From an uncultured Collinsella sp. (GTDB lineage: Bacteria > Actinomycetota > Coriobacteriia > Coriobacteriales > Coriobacteriaceae), in NCBI GenBank assembly GCA_902478705.1, contig CABSMB010000002.1, positions 1-23,139 of the forward strand: a DNA stretch of 23,139 bases. Reading direction: 5' to 3'. The notes under the pieces were generated by a model. The model saw only the letters and a program-made list of their open reading frames with translations. It was not told the origin of the DNA and did not search any database. Positions 14,699-22,614 of this stretch are shown here, in pieces. The translations under genes and the position numbers were made by a program. How positions within the stretch are numbered: the first letter of the stretch is position 1; every line of letters begins with the position of its first letter.

Positions 14699-15814
14699 CT
14701 ACATCTCCTCCTTCACCAGCGCGGCAAACGCAGCCAGCACTTCGTCGTTTTCTTGCGGCGTACCCACGGTAATGCGCAGGCAGTCCGCAAGTCCCGGCGC
14801 GTAGCTAAAGTCACGCACCAAAATGGAATACTCATCGCGCAGACGCTCGCGTACGCGCGTGGCATGCGGCGTGCGCACGAGCACAAAGTTCGCCGCGCTC
14901 GGCCATGCCTCCACGGGCAGACCTTCGGCAGCCATCGCGCGCAAGGCGGCCAGCTCGCGTTCGCGCTCGGATGTGACCTGTGCGACCACGGGAGCATAGG
15001 CATCGCGCGCACGCACGCAGGCAAGCGCCGCCGCCTGGCTCAGCACGTTGACCGAGTAGATCTGGCGAATCGCCGCGAACACCTCGATAACCTCGGGTGC
15101 CGCGATCACGTAGCCCAAGCGCGTGCCGGCGGCGCCAAACGCCTTGGACAGCGTGTGCAGAATCACCAGGTTGGGATGCTCGGCGATAAGCTCCTGCGCC
15201 GTCGTTGCCGCACCAAACGAATCATCGGCAAACTCAACGTAGGCCTCGTCGACCATCACCATGCCGGGACAGGCGTCGCACAGGACCGCGACAAAGTCGA
15301 GCGGAGCCACGTCACCCGTGGGATTGTTGGGCGAGGTCACGATCGCCAGATTGCACTCGGGCGCCGCCGCAAGCACCGCGGCCTGATCGAGCTCAAAGCT
15401 CGCCGGGTCGCGCCACACGTCGCGCACCTCGGTCTGGCACAGCGACGCAAAGAAGGCGTACTCGCTAAAGCACGGCGGGCAGTTGAGCAAGGTCCGCCCC
15501 GCGCCGCCAAACGCCAGCAGATAGTTATAGAGCAGCTCATCGCCGCCGTTGCCCACGCAGATGTTCTCGCGCGTCACGCCGCGCCAGGTAGCCAGCTCGT
15601 CGCGCAGGTCGTTGGACATGGGGTCGGGATAGCGATTGAGCGGCGTAGCAGACAGAGCCGCATCGACAGCCTCGCGCACGCCGGCCGGCACGGGATAGGT
15701 GTTCTCGTTGGCCGAAAGGTTGATGCGCGTGGGCGTAAAATTGGGATCATAGGGCTCAATACCGGCCAAGTAAGGCTGGACGAGTTCCTTCATGCGGGGT
15801 GAAAGCTCGGCCAT
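14699..15814 (-). CDS. hisC: Histidinol-phosphate aminotransferase HisC
   Basis: 371 residues from ATG 15814 (AGGAGG upstream, hisD stop 1 nt away). Class I/II PLP enzyme that converts imidazole acetol phosphate and glutamate to histidinol phosphate. Recognisable parts: LSANENTYPVPAGV (33-46), VGNGGDELL (87-95), TSPNNPTGDV (160-169), MVDEAYVEF (187-195) and the PLP-binding Lys224 in HTLSKAFGAAGTRLGY. The C-terminal Arg in DCLRITVGT binds substrate carboxylate in the family. Full length; no oddities. Confidence 0.97.
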   Translation of the reverse strand: MAELSPRMKELVQPYLAGIEPYDPNFTPTRINLSANENTYPVPAGVREAVDAALSATPLNRYPDPMSNDLRDELATWRGVTRENICVGNGGDELLYNYLLAFGGAGRTLLNCPPCFSEYAFFASLCQTEVRDVWRDPASFELDQAAVLAAAPECNLAIVTSPNNPTGDVAPLDFVAVLCDACPGMVMVDEAYVEFADDSFGAATTAQELIAEHPNLVILHTLSKAFGAAGTRLGYVIAAPEVIEVFAAIRQIYSVNVLSQAAALACVRARDAYAPVVAQVTSERERELAALRAMAAEGLPVEAWPSAANFVLVRTPHATRVRERLRDEYSILVRDFSYAPGLADCLRITVGTPQENDEVLAAFAALVKEEM

Positions 15815-15815
15815 G

Positions 15816-17252
15816 TTAGGCCTCCTCGCCGGCCGCGCCAGCGGCGCTGCCCGCAGCAGCCGCCAGATCCACGCCCTCGGCAACCGTCGCCACAGCGTCG
15901 CCCGGCCAGGCAACCTTGGTCAGGTCGGCCACGGCCAGCGACTCAGCGCTCACGGAGTCCTCGCCCTGCTCCAGCACGCGACGGCGCAATGCGGCCGAAA
16001 GCGCGTGCGCCCACAGGCCCTCGGCCTCGGCCAGGCGCTGCGTGGCGGGAGCGTCGGAGAGCAGGCCCTCGGGCGTATAGCAGATAACGCTCGAGCGCTT
16101 GACGAACTCCTCCACCGAAAGCGGGTTGGAGAACATGGCCGTGCCCCCGGTCGGCAGCGTGTGGTTGGGGCCGGCGACGTAATCGCCGAGCGGCTCGGAG
16201 CTCCAGGCGCCCACAAAGATGGCGCCCGCGTTGCGAATGCCGCCAAGCAGGCCCATCGCATCCTTGCAGTGCAGCTCCAGGTGCTCGGGCGCCACGGTGT
16301 TCACGGCCTCGACGGCGGCGGCCATGTCGGCGGCGACGACAATCGTGCCCTCGTTATCCAGCGAGGCACGCGTGATCTCGGCGCGCGGCGACTGTGCCAC
16401 CAGAATGTCGATGCCGGCCTCGACCTCGCGCGCAAACTGCTCGTCGCAGGTCACCAGATAGCAGGCGGCCAGCGGATCGTGCTCAGCCTGGGCCATCAGG
16501 TCGGCCGCGACCACCATGGGCTTGGCCGTGGCATCGGCCAGCACGCAGACCTCAGACGGGCCGGCGACCATGTCGATTCCCACGTCGCCCGACACGATCT
16601 GCTTGGCCGCGGCGACAAAAGCGTTGCCCGGGCCGGCAATCTTGTCGACGCGCGGAATGGTCTCGGTGCCGTACGCCAGCGCGGCCACGGCCTGGGCGCC
16701 GCCCACCATATAGATCTCGTCCACGCCGCCGAGCTTGGCCGCCGCGAGCGTATACGGGCTGATCAGACCGTCCTTTTGCGGCGGGGTCACCATGACCACG
16801 CGCTTAACGCCGGCCACCTTGGCGGGGATGGCGTTCATGAGCACGGTTGAGGGATACTGCGCACGGCCGCCCGGCACATAGATGCCGGCAGCTGCGAGCG
16901 GGGTCACTTTGACGCCGAGCATCGTGCCATCCGGGCGCGTGGTAAACCAGCTCTGTTCGACCTCACGCTGGTGGAACTCGCGAATCTGGCGCGCGGACTT
17001 CTCGAGCGCGGCGACAAAGGCCGGGTCAAGGCCCTCGAGCGCGGCATCGATCTGCTCCTGCGGCAGACGGAAGCTCTGCAGCTCAACACCGTCAAAACGC
17101 TGGCAATAATCGTGCACCGCGGCATCGCCGTTGGCGCGCACGTTGGCCACGATATCGCGGGCGGTGTCGACGATGTTTTGCGGCAACACGCCCTTGCGGT
17201 TGAGCTGGTTGGTAACGAGGCGCTCGCCGGGAGCAAGTTTGATGGTCTTCAT
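15816..17252 (-). CDS. hisD: Histidinol dehydrogenase HisD
   Basis: 478 residues. It oxidises histidinol to histidine in two NAD-dependent steps using zinc. Motifs: [19 protein letters not shown] (about 120-138), [48 protein letters not shown] (metal site), APEHLEL and the signature [14 protein letters not shown]. It is longer than the usual 430-440 because of a C-terminal tail of about 40 residues ending in an Ala/Gly/Glu-rich stretch. GGGGAT precedes the ATG. A 105-nt gap with a terminator-like hairpin separates it from hisZG, so this may be the first gene of a separately controlled segment. Confidence 0.97.
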   Translation of the reverse strand: MKTIKLAPGERLVTNQLNRKGVLPQNIVDTARDIVANVRANGDAAVHDYCQRFDGVELQSFRLPQEQIDAALEGLDPAFVAALEKSARQIREFHQREVEQSWFTTRPDGTMLGVKVTPLAAAGIYVPGGRAQYPSTVLMNAIPAKVAGVKRVVMVTPPQKDGLISPYTLAAAKLGGVDEIYMVGGAQAVAALAYGTETIPRVDKIAGPGNAFVAAAKQIVSGDVGIDMVAGPSEVCVLADATAKPMVVAADLMAQAEHDPLAACYLVTCDEQFAREVEAGIDILVAQSPRAEITRASLDNEGTIVVAADMAAAVEAVNTVAPEHLELHCKDAMGLLGGIRNAGAIFVGAWSSEPLGDYVAGPNHTLPTGGTAMFSNPLSVEEFVKRSSVICYTPEGLLSDAPATQRLAEAEGLWAHALSAALRRRVLEQGEDSVSAESLAVADLTKVAWPGDAVATVAEGVDLAAAAGSAAGAAGEEA

Positions 17253-17284
17253 ATCGGTATCCCCTATCGGTCGAGGTTGCGTTT

Positions 17285-17330
17285 GAAAAACGAAAAACCG
17301 GGCAGCGGCACCAATCGGTCCGCAGCCCGG
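17285..17330 (-). terminator. Terminator-like hairpin between hisZG and hisD
   Basis: On the minus strand CCGGGCTGCGGACC pairs with GGTGCCGCTGCCCGG (17298-17330) around a GATT loop, with only small mismatches. It is followed by TTTTTCGTTTTT. This has all properties of an intrinsic terminator but is inside the his gene cluster; it may attenuate or end transcription after hisZG. Confidence 0.82.
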
Positions 17331-17357
17331 ATATGGGGGCGCCCGTGCGCGCTCGCG

Positions 17358-19073
17358 CTATTGTGCCGAGCCCGCGACGGGCTCAAAATGCTTGTCTTTC
17401 ACGGCAGCCGCCAGGCGATCGGCCAGGTTACGCACGCGCGGATCCAAGCGCGCGGCGCCCGGGTTGACGAAGAAGCGCGCCGTGCAGTCCATAATGCGGC
17501 CGGTAATGACCAGGTCGTTGTCGCGCAAGGTCGCGCCCGTGGCGGTGATGTCCACGATACGGTCGGTCATGCCGACGATGGGGCCCAGCTCAATATTGCC
17601 GTGCAGGGAGACGATGTCGGCATTCACGCCGCGCTCGGCATACCAAGCGCTCGCGATGCGCGGGTACTTGGTGGCCACGCGCAGAGAACCACGACGGGCA
17701 TAGTTGCGCTCGGCCTGGCCGGCGCGCCATGCGGGCTCAGCCTCAATAAAGGTGCACAGGCCATAGCCCAGATCGACGAGCTGCAGCAGGTTGAGGTCAG
17801 CCTCGATGAGCGAGTCCCAGCCGCAGATGCCGCAGTCGGCACCGCCGCAGCCCACAAAGGCCGGCGCGTCGCTGGGACGCACGATGACAAACTCGATATC
17901 GCCGACCGCGCCCTCGCCGGCGCGCGTGTCGCGACCGCGCACGATCAGGTGACGACCGGGATCGCGCAACTCGGAGACGTCCAGGCCCGCAGCCTCGAGC
18001 ACGTCGAGGGTATCGGCCTTAAGCGAACCCTTGGGTACGGCAATGCGCAGCGGGCCCTCGACGCCACGACCTACGGCGTGGTCGCCATCGGAGGCAGCGT
18101 CTTCGGCCGAAGTGCGCGCGGCCTCCAGGCGCTCGAGCGAAAAGGCGAAGCCCGCCGCCGGCACCTCGATACCGTCGCCGAACGCGCCGGTAAAGATGGA
18201 GTCGTAGCGGCCGCCCGAACCCACCGGATCGGGCAGGCCACCGGCATAGGCCTTAAAGACCAGACCCGTGTAGTAATCGAAGGAATTCATGATGGAGAAG
18301 TCGAAGGACAGTACCTGAGCATCCTCGGGAGTCAGGCCCTCAACCAGGGCACGCAACTCACGCGTGAGCGGTGCAACGATACCGGCCGCCGCCAGCAGCG
18401 CGTCGACGCGGTCGAGCACCTCGGCGCCGCCATGCAGGCGCGGCAGCTCGCTGATGGCGGCCTTAACGGCCTCGGACTCGGCGCTTTCCGCCACGCGGGC
18501 ATCGAGGCCTACGAAGTCGTTGGCGTGCACGCAACGCAGTGCCTCGGCAGCCAGCTTACGATCTTCGCATGCCGCAAGCAGTTCCTTAAACGGGCGCACG
18601 CTACCTGCGATAATGCGCGCATCGGGCAGTGCCAACTTGCGCACGGCCTTCGCGACCAACGAGACAATCTCGACATCGCCCGCGGTATCGCCCGCGCCGA
18701 TGAGCTCAAAGCCCAGCTGCGTAAACTGGCGCGAACCGCCGGCATTGCGCTGGCACTCGCGAACCACCGGTGCCTCGTAGCGCAGACGCAGAGGCAGGTC
18801 GGCCGCGCGCATGCGGGTCGAAACCAAGCGCACGATGGGCAGCGTGTTGTCGGGACGGACCACCAGCAGACGGCCGTCGTCGTCAAAAAGCTTGAACGGC
18901 GTGTCCGCGATGCGACCGCCCTCCTCGAGCGAACCCTTGTCCTCGAGCAGCGGCGTTTCGACCGGAAGGTAATGATGCTCCCTGAAGCAGCCCTTCACCG
19001 TCAGCGCAATCTCCTCGCGCGCCTGAGCCTCCTCGGGCAATATGTCCCGGAATCCCCACGGTGTGGCCGTCAT
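17358..19073 (-). CDS. HisZ-HisG fusion: ATP phosphoribosyltransferase, regulatory plus catalytic parts
   Basis: 571 residues in one uninterrupted frame. Residues 1 to about 318 are HisZ, the histidyl-tRNA-synthetase-like regulatory subunit: PWGFRDILPEEA, LLVVRPDNTLPIVR, ECQRNAGGSRQFTQLGFELIG, and the class II motifs NSFDYYTGLVFKAY and GGRYDSI. A linker (about 319-341, Ala/Asp/Gly-rich) leads to short-form HisG (342-571): LRIAVPKGSLKADTLDVL, the GCGGADCGICGWDSL loop, YPRIASAWYAERGV and the PRPP-binding DITATGATLRDNDL. Short HisG is inactive without HisZ in known systems; here both are on one chain. HisG makes phosphoribosyl-ATP, the first and feedback-controlled step. The ATG has AGGAGG 9 nt upstream. 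It is the first gene of the his cluster. Confidence 0.93.
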   Translation of the reverse strand: MTATPWGFRDILPEEAQAREEIALTVKGCFREHHYLPVETPLLEDKGSLEEGGRIADTPFKLFDDDGRLLVVRPDNTLPIVRLVSTRMRAADLPLRLRYEAPVVRECQRNAGGSRQFTQLGFELIGAGDTAGDVEIVSLVAKAVRKLALPDARIIAGSVRPFKELLAACEDRKLAAEALRCVHANDFVGLDARVAESAESEAVKAAISELPRLHGGAEVLDRVDALLAAAGIVAPLTRELRALVEGLTPEDAQVLSFDFSIMNSFDYYTGLVFKAYAGGLPDPVGSGGRYDSIFTGAFGDGIEVPAAGFAFSLERLEAARTSAEDAASDGDHAVGRGVEGPLRIAVPKGSLKADTLDVLEAAGLDVSELRDPGRHLIVRGRDTRAGEGAVGDIEFVIVRPSDAPAFVGCGGADCGICGWDSLIEADLNLLQLVDLGYGLCTFIEAEPAWRAGQAERNYARRGSLRVATKYPRIASAWYAERGVNADIVSLHGNIELGPIVGMTDRIVDITATGATLRDNDLVITGRIMDCTARFFVNPGAARLDPRVRNLADRLAAAVKDKHFEPVAGSAQ

Positions 19074-19108
19074 CTGGTGAGCCTCCTCATGCTGTGCTTC
19101 GTATAGAA

Positions 19109-19140
19109 CAGAAGACCGACATAGCTCCGCCGGTCTTCTG
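19109..19140 (-). promoter_or_regulatory. Hairpin in the his leader
   Basis: CAGAAGACCG (19109-19118) and CGGTCTTCTG (19131-19140) are a perfect 10-bp stem with a 12-nt loop, about 35 nt upstream of the hisZG start. It is followed on the minus strand by TTCTATAC, which is not a full T run. A TATGCT (minus strand, 19149-19154) just upstream might be a -10, without a good -35. No T-box sequence and no His-rich leader peptide is seen. Confidence 0.5.
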
Positions 19141-19246
19141 GGTACTTTAGCATACTAGAGTGCTTGCGGGGAGAATCGTCTCGCTTGGCCCACAGCGTAT
19201 TCATTTGGAAACATAGGGAGGCGTGTCTCGCCTTCCAGCCGAAACT

Positions 19247-19537
19247 GGGGCGCACTTTCCGCTCGAGGCCTCTGGCGGAAAGTCCAGCCCAGAATAGACG
19301 CTCGGAATGGGACACGCTTTCCGCTTGAAGCCCAACCGGAAAGCCTGTCCCGGAATGAACCTCCAGAGTGGGATGCGCTTTCCGCATGAGACCCCATCCG
19401 GAAAGTGCATCCCATTCCAAACCCAAATTCCGGGACGCACTTTCCGCTGAGGAGCTCAACCGGAAACCGCATCCCGTTCTGAACTGCAATTCTGGGATAC
19501 AGTTTCCGCCAGATATCTCAACCGGAAAGCACGTCCC
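19247..19537. repeat. Array of ten alternating 15-bp motifs (five palindromic units)
   Basis: Motif consensus GGGAYRCRCTTTCCG. Forward copies: 19247-19261, 19309-19323, 19370-19384, 19432-19446, 19494-19508. Reverse copies: 19276-19290, 19337-19351, 19399-19413, 19461-19475, 19523-19537. Each forward-reverse pair forms a hairpin with a 13-14 nt loop; pairs are always 18 nt apart (four of four gaps). The period is 61-62 bp. TTTCCG is the same in all ten copies and GGGA in eight (the other two, GGGG and GGGC, form the left-hand unit). The inner positions and loops vary. Degenerate copies may flank the array (about 19215-19229 and 19560-19574). The period is not a multiple of three throughout, so it is not a coding repeat. 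Confidence 0.88.
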
Positions 19538-19580
19538 GCTTCCAGCCACGACTGAAACCCCGAACGACGTTCCGCTCCGC

Positions 19581-20417
19581 CTAGGCGCCAGTCGCGCGTC
19601 GATACTCCGCCATGACCTGGGCATCGGCTGCCGCGGGATCAGCAAAATAGCGCCAGTCGTACGTCTCTGCCGAAACTACACCGCGATAACCGCGCGCCAC
19701 CAGCCTATCCAGGTCGGCACGCATATCGCGGTCGCCGTCACCCCAGGCAAGATGCGTGGTGCCATCTGCCGCGACATCGACAAAGTGCACGTGGGCAACG
19801 TCATCGCCGAGCGCATCAAAATAATCATCGATGGTATCCCCCGCCACCGCCATGGCGCCCATATCAAGGCACGCCTTGAGCGCCGGATGCCCAACCGCGT
19901 CAATCATGCGCTTTGTATCCGCCGCCGAGTTCACGATCATCGACTCAACCGGCTGCAGGGCCTCAAGCACCAGCCGCACGCCGCGCTCACCCGCATGCTC
20001 GGCAATCGACCGCAGCATCGAGGCGCTGCGGCCCCACGCGTCCTCGATCGGCTCATTCAAAAATGCCCAGCCGCTCGAAACCATAACCTGCTCGGCCCCA
20101 AGCTCCACCGCGATATCCACGACATTCTTAAAGTATGCGAGCGTACGGGCACGCGATTCCTCCCCGCGCGCCGCGATATTCCACGGCTTGGGATTGTTCT
20201 GCTCGGGGCAAATTCCGACAATCCGGACTCCATACCGCTGCGAAAGCTCCCGCACTTGTTCGAGCGAATCGTAGCCATGGCAATCCACATACAAATGCAT
20301 CGCCCCGGTCCAAAGCTCACAGCACGTATAGCCCGAAGCCGCCGCCGAGGAAAAGAATTCCTCCAGGTCAAAGTAACGATGGCTGATATTCATAACGGCA
20401 AGCTGTGGATACTCCAT
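19581..20417 (-). CDS. Sugar epimerase/isomerase, xylose-isomerase-like TIM barrel (FrlC-like)
   Basis: 278 residues from ATG 20417; AAAGG lies 8 nt upstream, whereas a GTG three codons earlier overlaps that site. The fold is the AP-endonuclease-2/xylose-isomerase-like barrel. Four metal ligands are in family positions: Glu152 (LVLEALQP), Asp185 (ACLDMG), His211 (HVHFVD) and Glu251 (SAETYDW). The segment ICPEQNNPKPWNIA and the EALQPVESMIVNSAADT stretch resemble fructoselysine 3-epimerase FrlC more than plain xylose isomerases, but tagatose/psicose 3-epimerases are close relatives. It is the last gene after a mannose-family PTS, 84 nt from the IID gene with a hairpin between, so the substrate is probably the sugar or sugar derivative brought in by that PTS. 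Substrate is inferred, not shown. Confidence 0.85.
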   Translation of the reverse strand: MEYPQLAVMNISHRYFDLEEFFSSAAASGYTCCELWTGAMHLYVDCHGYDSLEQVRELSQRYGVRIVGICPEQNNPKPWNIAARGEESRARTLAYFKNVVDIAVELGAEQVMVSSGWAFLNEPIEDAWGRSASMLRSIAEHAGERGVRLVLEALQPVESMIVNSAADTKRMIDAVGHPALKACLDMGAMAVAGDTIDDYFDALGDDVAHVHFVDVAADGTTHLAWGDGDRDMRADLDRLVARGYRGVVSAETYDWRYFADPAAADAQVMAEYRRATGA

Positions 20418-20433
20418 CTTGTCCACCTTTCGG

Positions 20434-20468
20434 CAAAAGGGCGCCGCAGCACAGTGTGCGCGACGCCC
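20434..20468 (-). terminator. Terminator-like hairpin between PTS IID and the epimerase
   Basis: On the minus strand GGGCGTCGC pairs with GCGGCGCCC (20460-20468 with 20439-20447, one mismatch) and is followed by TTTTGCC. The T run is short (four), so it may be a partial terminator that lowers epimerase expression or a 3' stabilising stem for the PTS mRNA. Confidence 0.65.
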
Positions 20469-20501
20469 CCCTCTTACATTGTTTTGATTATGACGGATGC
20501 C

Positions 20502-21338
20502 CTACTGAACACCAAGCACTCCAAAGAATGCACCAGCGATGCTCGCGAGCAAAATCACCAGCATGATGAGCAGCGGATTCATCTTCTTCTTGAGCATGAG
20601 ATAGACGATTCCAAACAGCCCCATCGTGACGAAGCCCGGGAAGATTCCGTTGAGCAGCTCGGCCAGCGTCTGAGCACCATCGCCCGCGCCAACCATGAGC
20701 GGAATGTCCACCGTGACCATCTCCATGGTCATGGCGCCGATCACCATAGCGCCCATGATGGAAGCCATCTTGACGATCGTGTCCATGATGCCCGACTCCT
20801 GGACCTTGCTGATCATGTCCGAGCCAAAGCGATATCCCACAAACGTCAGCAGGTAGCGGATGATGTAGTGGGGAACGTTGAACACCAGCAGGAACAAAAT
20901 CGGACCGAGAATAGAGCCCTGCAGGGCCAGCGAGGTGCCGACGCCCGTGGCCAAAATTCGCAGCGTACCCCAGTAGAACGCATCGCCCACACCGGAAAGC
21001 GGACCCATCAAAGCAAGCTTGACGTTGGAAATCGCGCTCGTATCGAAGTTGTCCTCGGTAGCGTTGACTTCCTCCATTGCGGCGGCAATGGACATGGGAA
21101 GCGTCGAGATATACGGCGTGACGTTATAGAGCTCCATGTGGCGCTTGAGCGCGGCCTTAAAGTCCGCATCTTGCGGGTAGAGCTTGCGCAGAATCGGCAT
21201 GAGGGCCCACATAAAGCCAATATGGCCCATGCGCTCGTAGTTCCAGGAGTGCTCATAGGGAATCGAGCGCCAGAACAGCTTCTTAAGATCTTCGCGGGTA
21301 ATCAGCCCGTCGTAGGAAGACTCAAACTTAAAACTCAT
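20502..21338 (-). CDS. PTS mannose/fructose/sorbose family IID component
   Basis: 278 residues from ATG 21338, which overlaps the IIC gene by 11 nt; the GGGAGTGGG within the end of IIC is its ribosome site. IID is the second membrane subunit of mannose-family transporters. Family segments: LFWRSIPYEHSWNYERMGHIGFMWALMPILRKLY, NTTP-like NVTPYISTLPMSIAAAMEE, SNVKLALMGPLSGVGDAFYWGTLRIL (highly conserved GPLAGIGD region) and several C-terminal hydrophobic helices ending in a short tail. The length matches the usual 270-285. Confidence 0.95.
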   Translation of the reverse strand: MSFKFESSYDGLITREDLKKLFWRSIPYEHSWNYERMGHIGFMWALMPILRKLYPQDADFKAALKRHMELYNVTPYISTLPMSIAAAMEEVNATEDNFDTSAISNVKLALMGPLSGVGDAFYWGTLRILATGVGTSLALQGSILGPILFLLVFNVPHYIIRYLLTFVGYRFGSDMISKVQESGIMDTIVKMASIMGAMVIGAMTMEMVTVDIPLMVGAGDGAQTLAELLNGIFPGFVTMGLFGIVYLMLKKKMNPLLIMLVILLASIAGAFFGVLGVQ

Positions 21339-22119
21339 CGAACCCACTCCCAATCGCAGGATCCTCGGTCGCCACTGCGGGCTGCTCCGTCTTTTTCTTC
21401 TCGCCCAAAACAGTCATCGCGACGACGATAATCGCGGCGAAGATCGCCACGCCCGTCGTGCTAATGCCAAAGTAGGCAACGAGGAAGAAGCCTGCAAAGA
21501 AGAACGGCGCCACGGTCTTGTTCATAATCATCTGAGCCAGCATTGCAAAGCCGAGTGCAGGCAAGAAGGCGGCGGCGACATCCATACCGGTCTGAACGAA
21601 ATCGGGAATGATGTTGAGCAGACTGGCCACGGCATCGGCGCCAAAGAAGAATGCCAGGGGAACGATCAGCAGACCGCACCAGCTCTGTGCGTAACCGGCG
21701 ATGAGCATGTTGCGCGTGATGGCCTTGGTGTCTCCGTCCTCGACGTTCTTGTCGATACGGTGCACCAGCAGCAGCATGACCGGTTGGCCCAGGGCCGTGT
21801 CGAGCGCCAGAACGATCGTGGCGATAGGAATACCCAGGGTCAGCGCTGCCGAAGCGTCCGCGCCGGCCTGCATGGCAAGGGATACGCCCAAGATGGTTCC
21901 GGAAATCGTATCGGGCGGGTTATAGGCGCCGACCGAGATAGCACCGACCATGGCGAGCTCCATCGTAGCGCCCATGATCGTGCCGGTCACCATGTCGCCC
22001 ATGACAAGGCCGACCAGAGGTCCGAGCACGATCGGGCGCTGGAGGTAGCTCGTGCCCGTCAGCCACTCGGAATAGCCCAAAAGGGCGATAAGGAAAATCA
22101 GGATTGTCTTGATAACCAT
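21328..22119 (-). CDS. PTS mannose/fructose/sorbose family IIC component
   Basis: 263 residues. Integral membrane subunit that, with IID, forms the sugar channel. About seven to eight hydrophobic segments are seen. Typical family patterns: LQRPIVLGPLVGLVMGD, TGTIMGATMELAMVGAISVGAYNPPDTISGTILG (with the ATLELAFMG-like and PPD motifs) and NKTVAPFFFAGF. A charged C-terminal tail (EKKKTEQPAVATED...) is cytoplasmic. It starts 8 nt after the IIB stop and overlaps the IID start. Confidence 0.95.
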   Translation of the reverse strand: MVIKTILIFLIALLGYSEWLTGTSYLQRPIVLGPLVGLVMGDMVTGTIMGATMELAMVGAISVGAYNPPDTISGTILGVSLAMQAGADASAALTLGIPIATIVLALDTALGQPVMLLLVHRIDKNVEDGDTKAITRNMLIAGYAQSWCGLLIVPLAFFFGADAVASLLNIIPDFVQTGMDVAAAFLPALGFAMLAQMIMNKTVAPFFFAGFFLVAYFGISTTGVAIFAAIIVVAMTVLGEKKKTEQPAVATEDPAIGSGFDEF

Positions 22120-22127
22120 GACGGCCC

Positions 22128-22598
22128 CTAACCGATGACCTTTGCGGCGTCAGTCTTCGCATCCGCCGGAATCATCTGGATGAACAGCTCGTAGCCCTCG
22201 CCGAGCAGCTCCTTCACGTATGCCTCGTTCTCGGGCGTAAGGAACACGCTCGTCGAGACCTGGCGGGCATCCTCACTAAAGGCAACGTTGCCAAGATTGA
22301 TCTTCTTGACGCCCATCGCCTTTGCGACGGCACCGGCCTGCTGAATCGTCTCGCAAACAACGAAGAGCTTGTACTTGTCGGTCACACCGCTCTGGAGCGC
22401 CTTGACGGCATCCTCGGTGTTTTTGACGACGACCTTGCAGCCCTCCGGCTTTGCAAGGGACAGGGCCTGCAGACGAAGCTTGTCGTTGAGGACCGTGTCG
22501 CTCACCAGCAGGATGCAGTCGGCACCCAAAGCCGAGGTCCAGCTCACGGCAACCTGGCCGTGAAGCAGTCGATAATCTACGCGAATCATCTGAATCAT
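22128..22598 (-). CDS. PTS mannose/fructose/sorbose family IIB component
   Basis: 156 residues, soluble. The phosphorylation site is His14 in VDYRLLHGQV, followed by VAVSW as in ManX/LevE-type IIB domains. Further family parts are ADCILLVSDTVLNDKLRLQAL and VKKINLGNVAF. AGGAG lies 6 nt before ATG 22598; a second ATG three codons later is an alternative. It receives phosphate from the IIA protein encoded 16 nt upstream and passes it to the sugar. The overall style is close to IIB proteins of glucoselysine/fructoselysine and other amino-sugar-type systems, but the substrate cannot be decided from the sequence. Confidence 0.95.
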   Translation of the reverse strand: MIQMIRVDYRLLHGQVAVSWTSALGADCILLVSDTVLNDKLRLQALSLAKPEGCKVVVKNTEDAVKALQSGVTDKYKLFVVCETIQQAGAVAKAMGVKKINLGNVAFSEDARQVSTSVFLTPENEAYVKELLGEGYELFIQMIPADAKTDAAKVIG

Positions 22599-22614
22599 GA
22601 TGTGCTCCTAACGA

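Noticed and set aside
16971..19106. Plus-strand open frame of 711 codons
   Set aside because: Antisense shadow of hisD and hisZG, which have clear family motifs on the minus strand.
19074..19200. T-box or histidine leader-peptide attenuator upstream of hisZG
   Set aside because: No T-box core sequence and no run of His codons in a small frame was found; only a simple 10-bp hairpin is present.
19247..19537. CRISPR array
   Set aside because: Units are imperfect palindromes that differ from each other, gaps are only 18 nt and partly alike, and no cas genes are present.
19070..19645. Minus-strand open frame of 191 codons across the motif array
   Set aside because: It has no ribosome site, overlaps the 3' end of the epimerase gene, and the 61-62 bp repeat period shifts frame between units, so the repeats do not encode a repeated peptide.
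19368..21431. Very long plus-strand open frame (687 codons)
   Set aside because: It is the antisense shadow of the epimerase and IID genes in high-GC DNA; the translation has no family features.
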